Below, piece after piece: positions 16,945 to 24,978 of a stretch of DNA of 64,000 nucleotides. A model generated the notes under the pieces. The model was not told where the DNA came from. It saw only the letters and a program-made list of their open reading frames with translations, and did no database searches. How positions within the stretch are numbered: position 1 is the stretch's first letter; every line of letters starts with the position of its first letter. The position numbers were made by a program, and so were the translations under genes. Source of the stretch: Thalassovita mediterranea (lineage in GTDB: Bacteria > Pseudomonadota > Alphaproteobacteria > Caulobacterales > Hyphomonadaceae); NCBI GenBank assembly GCA_019448215.1, contig CP080408.1, positions 1,798,001 through 1,862,000 of the forward strand, in the 5' to 3' direction.

Positions 16945-17571
16945 TTGGGGCTCTGGGACAAATTCGTCGTACCACCACTCATCTCGTGCGCGTGCGCGAC
17001 CAAGCCGATCATGAAGCAGCGCGAGAAGGTCGTGCCGCTCGCCACCGGCAAGGTGCTGGAACTCGGTTGTGGGTCAGGCACGAATTTCGGCTTCTACGAC
17101 GCCTCGAAGCTGGAAAAGCTCTACGCTCTCGAACCATCGCCTGAAATGATGGCGCGCGCCCGCAAGGAGGCGAACCAGTTTGGCTGGGCGGACCGGATCG
17201 AATTTCTGGAAACGGGCGCTGAAGACGTGCCACTGCCTGACGATAGTATCGACACGGTCGTGATCACTTTCGTGCTCTGCACTATCCCTGACTGGGCCGG
17301 GTCGCTGGCAGAAGTCCGCCGTGTCCTGAAGCCGGGCGGCAAGGTGCTCTTCTCCGAGCATGGCCTTGCCCCTGACCAGGGCGTCGCCAAATGGCAGCGC
17401 CGGGTCGAGCGGTTCTGGAAACCGCTTGCAGGCGGCTGTCACCTCACCCGCGATGCCAAGGCGATGCTGGCTGACGCCGGTTTCGTCATGGAAGATGTGC
17501 ACACCATGTACCTGCCGAGCACGCCAAAGATTGCAGGTTTCGTCAGCTGGGGGCAGGCACGTGCCGCTTAG
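16945..17571 (+). CDS. Class I SAM-dependent methyltransferase
   Basis: A 208-residue methyltransferase. Motif I is VLELGCGSGTNFGFY (residues 32-46), motif II the acidic YALEPSPEMM, and the post-motif region LKPGGKVLFSEHG. The sequence resembles UbiE/PmtA-like small-molecule or phospholipid methyltransferases and human METTL7-like proteins more than rRNA enzymes. It begins with TTG behind GGGAG in GGGAGCTGACC. Its last 11 nt overlap the GTG start of the DUF3445 gene, which suggests coupled translation and possibly linked chemistry (methyl transfer and N-demethylation). Confidence 0.85.
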   Translation: MGLWDKFVVPPLISCACATKPIMKQREKVVPLATGKVLELGCGSGTNFGFYDASKLEKLYALEPSPEMMARARKEANQFGWADRIEFLETGAEDVPLPDDSIDTVVITFVLCTIPDWAGSLAEVRRVLKPGGKVLFSEHGLAPDQGVAKWQRRVERFWKPLAGGCHLTRDAKAMLADAGFVMEDVHTMYLPSTPKIAGFVSWGQARAA

Positions 17572-18373
17572 GACGCCGCCCTATCTGCCTTTTCTGCATG
17601 GCCCGCCTGCAGTCGCCCCGGCGCTGAACCCCATTCCGGAGCGCAGCTGGCTCCTGCCGGATATGGAGATGGATGGCTGCGAGCTGGACCGGCTCATGCT
17701 GCTCGAGGAACAGCCCGAGGAAACGCTGCTTGGAGAATTGAACGGCCCTGCCGCGCGCGAACTGCTCGCCATGATTGGTGAGGCCGTGAATACCTCATCG
17801 CAAAGCTCGTTCGAAAATGCCCTCGCAAGGGCGGCGACGCTTGTATCCGATGATCTCTGCCTGCTGGAGCCTGACCATGACGGCGTCTGGCGTCTTGTCG
17901 CGGCCGCGGTGACGGCGCCGACCTATTGGTCCTTGCCTGAAGTGATGGGCGGCACGCTGCATGACCTGCACGGCCCTGTACCGGGCGGCAGCCCGGAGCT
18001 TGCCAGCCGGATCGACCGGATCTTCACCAACCTTGCGCCGGGCAAGGTGCTTGAGCGGTTCAACTGGACCGTCCAGGCGGGCGCGCAGCGCTTCACGCAG
18101 GAGCGCCCGCTGACGCTTGCGGCAGAGCCTGAAGACCTGTTCCTGCGCGTTGAGCGCCAGACGGTAAGGAAGCTGCCGGAAACAGGCGCGATCTGTTTCA
18201 CCATCCGGGTCTGTCTCGACCCACTTTTGCCGATCCTTGTTGATGATGATCTTCGCGAAAGCTTCGAGGATGCCTGGATCGGCGCCGACCGGGATCTTCG
18301 CGCCTATAAGGGCTGGAATGAGCTTGAGCTTCTGGTTCGCGAAGCCTGCCTCCAGTCGGCGGCGACGGGCTGA
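17561..18373 (+). CDS. DUF3445 haem-dependent oxidative N-demethylase-like protein
   Basis: A 270-residue protein matching PF11927 (DUF3445, haem-dependent oxidative N-demethylase family). The N terminus has the YLPFLHGPP ... LNPIPERSWLLPD pattern, the middle VSDDLCLLEPDHDGVWRLVAAA and then HGPVPGGSPELASRIDRIF. Biochemically studied relatives use a PAS-domain haem to demethylate dimethylamine-type compounds. No ATG fits; GTG at 17561 behind TGGGGG gives the conserved N terminus and overlaps the methyltransferase stop by 11 nt. Substrate is unknown. Confidence 0.8.
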   Translation: MPLRTPPYLPFLHGPPAVAPALNPIPERSWLLPDMEMDGCELDRLMLLEEQPEETLLGELNGPAARELLAMIGEAVNTSSQSSFENALARAATLVSDDLCLLEPDHDGVWRLVAAAVTAPTYWSLPEVMGGTLHDLHGPVPGGSPELASRIDRIFTNLAPGKVLERFNWTVQAGAQRFTQERPLTLAAEPEDLFLRVERQTVRKLPETGAICFTIRVCLDPLLPILVDDDLRESFEDAWIGADRDLRAYKGWNELELLVREACLQSAATG

Positions 18374-18393
18374 ACAAGAGCTGGTGAACAAAA

Positions 18394-18894
18394 GTGGCGC
18401 GTATCGATCAGCGGATGACAGCAGAGCTCGAAGGAGACTTTGTTGTTTTCCTGATCGGGATGCGGGTCAACAAGGCTTGGAAAGTCTGGAAATGGTGGCC
18501 GCCATTCATGGCCATGCCGCGCATGCTGGCTGAACTTGAAAAGCATCCCGAGCTTGGGCTTTTGCATGCTCGAACAGTGTTCGGATTTCCAGGCACGATG
18601 GTCATTCAGTACTGGCGCAGTTTTGAGCATCTGGAAGCGTATGCGACCAACCGCACACTCGCCCATCTGCCGGCCTGGAAGGCCTTCAATCGAACGGCTG
18701 GCTCAAGTGGTGATGTCGGGATCTGGCATGAGACCTACCTTGTTAAATCCGGTGCGTATGAAGCCGTTTACAATGCCATGCCCGCGACAGGCCTCGGGCA
18801 GGCAGGTACGCTGGCCCCAGCCGATGGCCGACGCCGATCGGCGCGCGGACGTCTCAGGCAAAGCGATGGGACAGACACCACTGACATCGTGTGA
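18394..18894 (+). CDS. DUF4188 protein
   Basis: A 166-residue protein whose first 125 residues match DUF4188: RMTAELEGDFVVFLIGMRVNKAW, FPGTMVIQYWRSFEHLEAYA, and WHETYLV near the end. The fold is a ferredoxin-like alpha/beta barrel related to small monooxygenases and aldoxime-dehydratase-like haem proteins; activity is unknown. It starts with GTG at 18394; an ATG at 18415 is possible but would lose conserved residues. The last 25 residues are basic and serine-rich and look like a read-through into non-conserved DNA. Confidence 0.75.
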   Translation: MARIDQRMTAELEGDFVVFLIGMRVNKAWKVWKWWPPFMAMPRMLAELEKHPELGLLHARTVFGFPGTMVIQYWRSFEHLEAYATNRTLAHLPAWKAFNRTAGSSGDVGIWHETYLVKSGAYEAVYNAMPATGLGQAGTLAPADGRRRSARGRLRQSDGTDTTDIV

Positions 18895-18974
18895 GCCAAG
18901 CCTCTGCTTGTCCCTGTCGCAATGACGGCGAACCGTCTTATGTCAGCTCACGAAGTCATGGAGAGGAGACAGCG

Positions 18975-19412
18975 ATGGCATATTGGCTGTTCAAGTCCGA
19001 GCCGTTCAAATGGAGCTGGGACGACCAGAAAGAAGCTGGCGAAGAGGGCACGCAGTGGACCGGTATTCGCAACTACCAGGCGCGCAATTTCATGCGCGAC
19101 ATGAAGGTGGGCGACAAAGGCTTCTTCTACCACTCCAATAAGGGCCTCGAAGTTGTCGGCATTGTCGAGGTCTCGGCAGAGAGCGCGCAGGACAAAACAA
19201 CCGATGACGATCGCTGGGATTGCGTCGATCTGCGGGCGGTCTGCGATATGCCGAAATCCGTGACCCTCAAGGATGTGAAAGCGAACGAGAAACTTGAGGA
19301 CATGGCGCTCGTCACGAGCTTCCGTCTCTCGGTCCAGCCTGTGAAGGATGATGAGTGGATGGAAGTTTGCCGCATGGGCGGGCTTAACGGAAAGACGCTG
19401 AAGCCGCTCTAG
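18975..19412 (+). CDS. EVE-domain protein
   Basis: A 145-residue protein that is entirely an EVE domain, the PUA/YTH-like fold that recognises modified bases in DNA or RNA. MAYWLFKSEPFKWSWDDQ is the classic start, followed by GIRNYQARNFMRDM and the aromatic cage region GFFYHSN. GAGGAG precedes the ATG at 18975. Stand-alone EVE proteins are widespread; some are fused to restriction nucleases, but none is next to this one. Its target modification is unknown. Confidence 0.93.
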   Translation: MAYWLFKSEPFKWSWDDQKEAGEEGTQWTGIRNYQARNFMRDMKVGDKGFFYHSNKGLEVVGIVEVSAESAQDKTTDDDRWDCVDLRAVCDMPKSVTLKDVKANEKLEDMALVTSFRLSVQPVKDDEWMEVCRMGGLNGKTLKPL

Positions 19413-19450
19413 GTTCCTTTGCTTCGGCTTGCCCCCTCCGCCTGCCGGCA

Positions 19451-19472
19451 CCTCCCCCGTCAACGGGGGAGG
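19451..19472. repeat. Short hairpin repeat (CTCCCCCGT type)
   Basis: CCTCCCCCG and CGGGGGAGG form a perfect 9-bp stem with a TCAA loop, inside a GC-rich stretch of about 60 nt (19434-19495) between the EVE gene and the racemase gene. Palindromes of this form recur in Caulobacterales intergenic regions. There is no T-run, so it is a repeat rather than a standard terminator. Confidence 0.55.
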
Positions 19473-19515
19473 AAATCGCGACGCTGGCGTTTGGTCCTTT
19501 CTGCCCCCGCAAGCG

Positions 19516-20208
19516 CTAGGCCAAGGCCATTTCCAGTGCGACCTCGCAATGGATGAGCGCGGTGTCATAGACGGGCAGAGGCGAATTGCCGGCGTCGAGC
19601 AGCATGCCAATCTCGGTGCAGCCGAGGATGACGCTGTCGGCGCCGGCTTTCGCATATTTGCGAACGATATCAACGAAGGCGTCCAAGCTTTCTTCGCGCG
19701 TGATGCCATTCACCAGCTCGTCGAAGATGATGGCGTGAATGCGCGCGCGGTCGGCCTCACCCGGCACAATCACACCAAGGCCGTGCTGGTCTGCGAGCCG
19801 TCCTTTGTAGAAGTCCTGCTCCATCGTGTAGGCGGTCCCAAGCAGAAGCGGACGTGCGCGGCCATCTGATTTCAGCCTGATGGCCGTCGCATCAGCGATG
19901 TGGAGGAAGGGCACGCCAAGCGCGCTTTCTATGGTGTCGGCGCAGCGATGCATCGTGTTGGTCGCAAGCAGGACGAGGTCGACGCCAGCGGCCTCAAGCC
20001 CCTTCGCAGCTCGTACAAGGTGTTCACCGGCCCCAGCCCAGTCGCCTGCCTTCTGCATGGCCTGAATCTCACCGAAATTCATGGAGGCGATGACGCAGTC
20101 TGCCGTCGCAAGGGCGCTTAACCGCTCGCGTGCGCCGGCGTTCAGCGCGCGGTAATAGATGATCGTGCTTTCCGGGCTCATCCCGCCGAGGATGCCGATC
20201 CGCTTCAT
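19516..20208 (-). CDS. Aspartate/glutamate racemase-family protein
   Basis: A 230-residue amino-acid racemase of the PLP-independent Asp/Glu family. The two active-site loops are LLATNTMHRC and VILGCTEIGMLL. The first loop has Thr where classic enzymes have Cys, as in the E. coli YgeA broad-specificity type, so substrate range cannot be read off. The start ATG overlaps the stop of the upstream GmhB-like gene by 4 nt, so the two are coupled. Confidence 0.87.
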   Translation of the reverse strand: MKRIGILGGMSPESTIIYYRALNAGARERLSALATADCVIASMNFGEIQAMQKAGDWAGAGEHLVRAAKGLEAAGVDLVLLATNTMHRCADTIESALGVPFLHIADATAIRLKSDGRARPLLLGTAYTMEQDFYKGRLADQHGLGVIVPGEADRARIHAIIFDELVNGITREESLDAFVDIVRKYAKAGADSVILGCTEIGMLLDAGNSPLPVYDTALIHCEVALEMALA

Positions 20209-20735
20209 CCGCGCACGCCGTCTTCAAAGCTGGCGAGCGCCCATTCGGCGAAAACGCCAAGATTGCCACCCCTGAACAGGAAGGCGCCGACGCCTGCTGC
20301 GCGGGCCGCATCGAGATCGGTTTCCTTGTCGCCGATCAGGAAGCTCTGTTCGCGGTTGACGTTGAAGTCCGCCATGGCCTGCAGCAGCATGCCTGGCCCC
20401 GGTTTGCGATCGATGCTCGACTTGCGGTAGCGCGCAATCTCTCCGTCTTCATGCCAGGGGGCGTGATAGAAGCGGTCGATATGGGCGCCGGCCTCTTTCA
20501 GCTCTTTGGTCATATGGTCGTGCAGCGCCTGCATATCGGCCTCTGTGTAATAGCCGCGCGCGATGCCTGACTGGTTGGTGACAACGAAGACATACCAGCC
20601 GCGTCTGTTGAAGTTGGCGATGCAGGTCTTGGCGCCCTCGATCCACTCGAAGTCCTCGATGCGGCTGACATAGCCGCGGTCGACATTGAGGACGCCGTCG
20701 CGGTCGAGAAAAAGGGCGGGGCGTCGTTCGGCCAT
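20205..20735 (-). CDS. gmhB: D-glycero-heptose-1,7-bisphosphate 7-phosphatase-like HAD protein
   Basis: A 176-residue HAD-IIIA phosphatase. Catalytic aspartates are Asp11 and Asp13 in FLDRDGVLNVD; then TNQSGIARGYY, the RKPGPGML loop and IGDKETDLDAA. GmhB removes the 7-phosphate in heptose synthesis for LPS. The zinc loop of typical GmhB (CxH...CxC) is replaced by YHAPWHEDGEIARYRKSSID with no cysteines, so this is a zinc-free variant or a paralogue with another sugar phosphate. No other heptose gene is nearby. Confidence 0.75.
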   Translation of the reverse strand: MAERRPALFLDRDGVLNVDRGYVSRIEDFEWIEGAKTCIANFNRRGWYVFVVTNQSGIARGYYTEADMQALHDHMTKELKEAGAHIDRFYHAPWHEDGEIARYRKSSIDRKPGPGMLLQAMADFNVNREQSFLIGDKETDLDAARAAGVGAFLFRGGNLGVFAEWALASFEDGVRG

Positions 20736-20785
20736 AAGGTTTCCTACGCCAAGCGCAGCGGCGGCACCAGATCAGGGTGCTGCAT

Positions 20786-22057
20786 TCAGCTGCTGGCGCC
20801 TTCGTCCTGTCCAAGCTCTGACACGGCCCGCCGGTTCGCGCGCACACCGAGCATGAATGGGATGAGGCAGAGCGCCGTCAGGATTGACGCAAGGAGGAAG
20901 GCCGCACCGGGGAAGTAGACCGGCGCATCGGGCGCCGAGAAAGCGTGCAGCGTCTGCGTCATCAGAAGCGGGGCGAAGATGATGGAGAATGCGTTGAGGC
21001 TGGCTGTCGCGCCCTGAAGCTCACCCTGCGCGTTACGCGGTGTCAGGCCGGACATGATCTGGTTGATGGACGGGCCGAACACGCCGCCAAGCGCGCTGAG
21101 CGGAATGATTGCATAGATCATCCAGCCCTGTACCGCACCTGCAAAAAGCCCGAGCGCGAGCACCATGATGCCGATGCCGCCAAGGGCGGTGCGCACCGGG
21201 CCAAACCGCTTGATGGCCGGCCCGATCAGCAGGACCTGCGTGACGGCAGACCCAAGACCGACCGCCGCGAGCGAGAGACCGATCTGCGTTTCGGACCAGT
21301 CATAGCGGATGTCGGAATAGAAGTTCCAGGTCGACGGGAAGACGCTGTGGGCGAACTGGAAGATACCAAAGGCGACGATGAACCAGCCAACCTTCGGGAT
21401 CTTTGAGAAGTGTTTGACGGCCCCGAACGGGTTGGCGCGCTTCACATTGAAAGGGCGGCGGTCCTCTTTGGCCAGCGATTCCGGCAGGACGAAATAGCCA
21501 TACAGGAAATTGGCGATGGAGAGCGCAGCCGCGCCGAAGAAGGGAAGGCGTGTATCGATCGACCCCAGAAGCCCGCCTATTGCCGGGCCAAGGATGAAGC
21601 CAATGCCGAAAGCTGCGCCGATCATGCCGAACGCCTTGCCGCGTTCTTCAGGCTCTGTGACGTCGGCAATGTAGGCGTTCGCGGTCGAGAAGGTGGCCGA
21701 TGAGATGCCGGTCAGCGCGCGGCCGATAAAGAGAAGCCAGACCGAGTCGGCGAGCCCCATGATGATGAAATCCATGCCCAGCGTGGCGATGGAAACCAGC
21801 ATGACGGGCCGCCTGCCATACCGGTCCGACAGATTGCCGATTGTGGGCATGGCAACGAAGTTGAGGATGCCATAGGTCGCCATCAGGTAGCCGCCGATAA
21901 CGATGGTTTCTGAAGCCGGGTTACCCGTCAGCTCTTCGAGCAGGGAAGGCATGACGGGGATGATGATGCCAAAGCCCATCATGTCCATCGCCACACAGAC
22001 GATCACGAACAGGAAGGCATTCTTCCCATGCTTGCGGGTGGCGGGGGCCTCACTCAT
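20786..22057 (-). CDS. MFS transporter, TCR/Tet type
   Basis: A 423-residue twelve-helix exporter. Motif A GNLSDRYGRRPVM follows helix 2, and helix 5 has the antiporter motif around GAAFGIGFILGPAIGG. It is closest to the TetA/TCR multidrug branch, which exports drugs in exchange for protons; tetracycline specificity should not be assumed. The chosen start MSEAPATRKHG (22057) is the second of two in-frame ATGs. It lies 50 nt upstream of gmhB on the same strand. Confidence 0.88.
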   Translation of the reverse strand: MSEAPATRKHGKNAFLFVIVCVAMDMMGFGIIIPVMPSLLEELTGNPASETIVIGGYLMATYGILNFVAMPTIGNLSDRYGRRPVMLVSIATLGMDFIIMGLADSVWLLFIGRALTGISSATFSTANAYIADVTEPEERGKAFGMIGAAFGIGFILGPAIGGLLGSIDTRLPFFGAAALSIANFLYGYFVLPESLAKEDRRPFNVKRANPFGAVKHFSKIPKVGWFIVAFGIFQFAHSVFPSTWNFYSDIRYDWSETQIGLSLAAVGLGSAVTQVLLIGPAIKRFGPVRTALGGIGIMVLALGLFAGAVQGWMIYAIIPLSALGGVFGPSINQIMSGLTPRNAQGELQGATASLNAFSIIFAPLLMTQTLHAFSAPDAPVYFPGAAFLLASILTALCLIPFMLGVRANRRAVSELGQDEGASS

Positions 22058-22225
22058 GGCGCAAGGCAATGGCCGGGAACGGCGCGGGCGTCAATCATTG
22101 ATGATGAATGCCCGGGATTGAAGCGCCGCGGCGTCAGCTCAGCTGCGTTGAGACAGCACTTCACCTAGTCGCCAGCCCGGCGAACCGCTTATATGCGAGG
22201 GAAGACAGGCAGAAGGAGCTGGACC

Positions 22226-24064
22226 ATGCGCGCAATACTATTGGGGAGTGCAGCCCTTCTGCTTTCTGCAGGCGCGTGGGCGCAGGACGCGGCGGTTTCC
22301 TATGACGTGTCCTTCCCGAATGCCGTGCACCATGAGGCGGAAATCGCTGTCACCTTCCGTGAGATCGGCGACGGGCCGCTCACTGTGCGCATGTCGCGTG
22401 CTTCGTCGGGGCGGTATGCGCTGCATGAGTTTGCCAAGAATGTTTACGGCCTGAGCGCGGTCGATGCGGACGGGCAGGCGCTGGCTGTATCGCAGGACGA
22501 TCCCTATTCATGGACAATCGAAGGCCATGGCGGCGAGGCGACGGTGACCTACACCCTCTATGCCGACCGCGCCGACGGCACCTATTCGCAGATTGATCTC
22601 ACCCATGCGCATCTCAACATGCCCGCTACGCTGCTCTGGGCGGAGGGTATGGAAAACCGGCCCGTCGAGATCAGTTTTGAGCCTGCGTCCCCGGACTGGA
22701 AAGCGGCAACGCAGCTCGTTCCCACAGATGCCGCGATGGCGTTCACTGCGCCGGACTTTCAATACCTCATGGATAGCCCGACCGAACTGTCCGATTTTGA
22801 TCTCCGCGAATGGACGATCGGGGAGGGCGATACTGCCCAGACAATCCGGCTCGCCATCCACCATGACGGCACGCCAGAAGACGCTGATACCTATGCCGAG
22901 ATGGCGAAGAATGTCGTCGATGAGCAGATCAAGCTCTTCGGAGAGGCGCCGCGTTTTGACTATGGCACCTACACTTTCATCGCCGACTATCTGCCCCATG
23001 TTAGCGGCGACGGGATGGAGCATCGCAATTCTACCGTCATCAGCAACACCAAGGGCCTCTATGAGGACGAGTTCGGCCAGCTGAGCACGCTTTCGCATGA
23101 GTTCATCCATGCCTGGAATGTCGAACGCCTGCGTCCGGCAGAGCTGGAGCCCTTCGACTTCACGAAGGCTAATCCCACAACCACGCTCTGGTTCGCGGAA
23201 GGCTTCACCACCTATTATGCCCCGCTGATGATCCGGCGGGCAGGCGAAGAAGATGTCGATGGGTATCTCAAAACGCTGAGCCGGAACCTCAGCTACGTCG
23301 TGAACGGCGCTGGGCGCGAGCTACGCTCGCCCATGGCGATGAGCCTGCGTGCGCCTTTCGTCGATGCAGCGACCGCGATCGACCCCGACAACAACGCAAA
23401 CACGTTCGTGTCCTACTATCCCTATGGGGCCATGATCGGCCTTGCGCTGGACCTTGAACTTCGTGGCAAGTTTGAGGGCATTTCGCTCGATGATTATATG
23501 CGCCGCCTCTGGCAGAAATTCGGAAAGACCGAGACGCCCTACACGCATGAAGACCTGAAGGTCACGCTGGCCGAGGTGACGGGTGATGAGGCCTTCGCGG
23601 AAGGCTTCTTCGCGAACTATATCGAAACAGGCGCGTTGCCGGACTATGGCCCGCTCCTTGCGCAGGCGGGGCTTGAGCTTGGGCCTGCCAATCCGGACAA
23701 GGCCTGGATCGGCGGTAGCTTTGAGGGCGATGGCCCCGTCGTGAAGATTGCGTCCAACACGGTGCGCGGCACGCCGCTCTATGAGGCCGGGCTGGATCGC
23801 GGCGATGAAATCGTCCGGATCGGTCGTTTCGACATCAACTCGACTGGCGACGTGGACACGGCGCTCTCACGCCTTGAGCCGGGCGACACTGTCGAGGTCG
23901 CTTATGTTTCGCGCAGCGGTGAGGGCAATGTCTCGGTCACCCTCGTTGAAGACCCCGCGCTCAAGGTCACCCGCAAGGAAGCTGGTGACGACGAGCTGTC
24001 GGCAGCAGAGAAACGCTTCCGCGAAGACTGGCTGGGCGTCGAAGAGACCGAGGACGCAGGCTGA
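22226..24064 (+). CDS. M61-family aminopeptidase with PDZ domain
   Basis: A 612-residue secreted metallopeptidase. Signal peptide MRAILLGSAALLLSAGAWAQ, N-terminal beta domain, then a gluzincin core with LSHEFIHAWN (His291, Glu292, His295) and the third ligand in WFAEGFTTYY. A C-terminal PDZ domain (TPLYEAGLDRGDEIVRIG) is standard for M61 glycyl aminopeptidases. It should trim peptides in the periplasm. AAGGAG precedes the ATG at 22226. Its TGA abuts the stop of the convergent EamA transporter. Confidence 0.93.
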   Translation: MRAILLGSAALLLSAGAWAQDAAVSYDVSFPNAVHHEAEIAVTFREIGDGPLTVRMSRASSGRYALHEFAKNVYGLSAVDADGQALAVSQDDPYSWTIEGHGGEATVTYTLYADRADGTYSQIDLTHAHLNMPATLLWAEGMENRPVEISFEPASPDWKAATQLVPTDAAMAFTAPDFQYLMDSPTELSDFDLREWTIGEGDTAQTIRLAIHHDGTPEDADTYAEMAKNVVDEQIKLFGEAPRFDYGTYTFIADYLPHVSGDGMEHRNSTVISNTKGLYEDEFGQLSTLSHEFIHAWNVERLRPAELEPFDFTKANPTTTLWFAEGFTTYYAPLMIRRAGEEDVDGYLKTLSRNLSYVVNGAGRELRSPMAMSLRAPFVDAATAIDPDNNANTFVSYYPYGAMIGLALDLELRGKFEGISLDDYMRRLWQKFGKTETPYTHEDLKVTLAEVTGDEAFAEGFFANYIETGALPDYGPLLAQAGLELGPANPDKAWIGGSFEGDGPVVKIASNTVRGTPLYEAGLDRGDEIVRIGRFDINSTGDVDTALSRLEPGDTVEVAYVSRSGEGNVSVTLVEDPALKVTRKEAGDDELSAAEKRFREDWLGVEETEDAG

Positions 24065-24922
24065 TCAGTTCGGTGATCTGCGGCGGGCAAAGCTCGCAAG
24101 CGCGACGCCGCCAAGGATGAGGCCGGTGGCGATCACAAAGCGCAAGGTCAGCGGCTCGCTCAGGAAGACCATGCCGCCTAGGGCGGCGATGGCAGGTACG
24201 GTCAGTTGCGCGATCGCAGCAAGGCTGGCGCTAAGATCGCGCAGCGCGGCGTACCAGATTGCGTAGCCAAGCGCCGATGTGATTGCGCCAGATGCGAGGG
24301 CGTAAACGACGCCTTCGATGCTTGGGAAGGCTTCGCCGCTGAGAAGCAGTGCAGGTCCTGCAATCACAATGGCCAGCACGCAAGCGCGTGCGAAATTTCC
24401 GGCCGTCATGACGGTCGGTTGGCTCGCACCGCGGCCGCGTAACGAGTAGATGCCCCAGCCAATACCTGCCGCGCCCATGAGCAGCGCGCCGATCAGGGGC
24501 GGGGCCTCAAGGCCGGGCAGGAGCAGCCAGACAAGCCCCCCAAGTGCCAGCGCCAGTCCTGCCCACCGCGCGGCCGCCAGCCGTTCGCCTTGCAGGATGC
24601 CCCAGCCGATCATGGTGATCTGGACGATGGCAAAGAGGATGAGCGCGCCCGTCCCCGTCGCAAGGGTAAGATAGGCGAGCGAGAACGCCGCTGCATAAAG
24701 AAGGAGTGCGGCCCCTGATGCCCAGCTGCCAGACCCTATCGCGCGCTTGGGCGAGACGATCAGCGCCAGTACGACCGCGCCTGAGAGAAGGCGGATCAGC
24801 GTAAAACTCCACGGGCCTGCCTCGCCGGTCGCCATGGCAAGGCGCGCCAGCACGGAGTTCGCGGCAAACGCCGTCATGGCGAGTGCCGTCACAAGAAAGA
24901 GGCGGAGCGGAAAGGCCATCAC
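24065..24922 (-). CDS. EamA/DMT-family transporter
   Basis: A 285-residue protein with ten predicted membrane helices in two EamA repeats (the second starting near PPLIGALLMGAAGIGWGIYS). Such proteins export metabolites or amino acids; the substrate is unknown. The frame begins with GTG at 24922 directly followed by ATG at 24919, and either may be used. It is downstream of and on the same strand as the S9 peptidase gene (57-nt gap). Confidence 0.85.
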   Translation of the reverse strand: MMAFPLRLFLVTALAMTAFAANSVLARLAMATGEAGPWSFTLIRLLSGAVVLALIVSPKRAIGSGSWASGAALLLYAAAFSLAYLTLATGTGALILFAIVQITMIGWGILQGERLAAARWAGLALALGGLVWLLLPGLEAPPLIGALLMGAAGIGWGIYSLRGRGASQPTVMTAGNFARACVLAIVIAGPALLLSGEAFPSIEGVVYALASGAITSALGYAIWYAALRDLSASLAAIAQLTVPAIAALGGMVFLSEPLTLRFVIATGLILGGVALASFARRRSPN

Positions 24923-24978
24923 GCGCCCCGATGCCTGAAACCGGGACGCGTGACCAGAGCGTTCAGCAAGGAAGGCCT

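Noticed and set aside
19451-19472. Rho-independent terminator for the EVE gene
   Set aside because: The stem is strong but no T-run follows on either strand, and the motif resembles a dispersed repeat.
20786-22057. Tetracycline-resistance gene tetA
   Set aside because: The family match is only to the broad TCR/multidrug branch; specificity cannot be read from the sequence.
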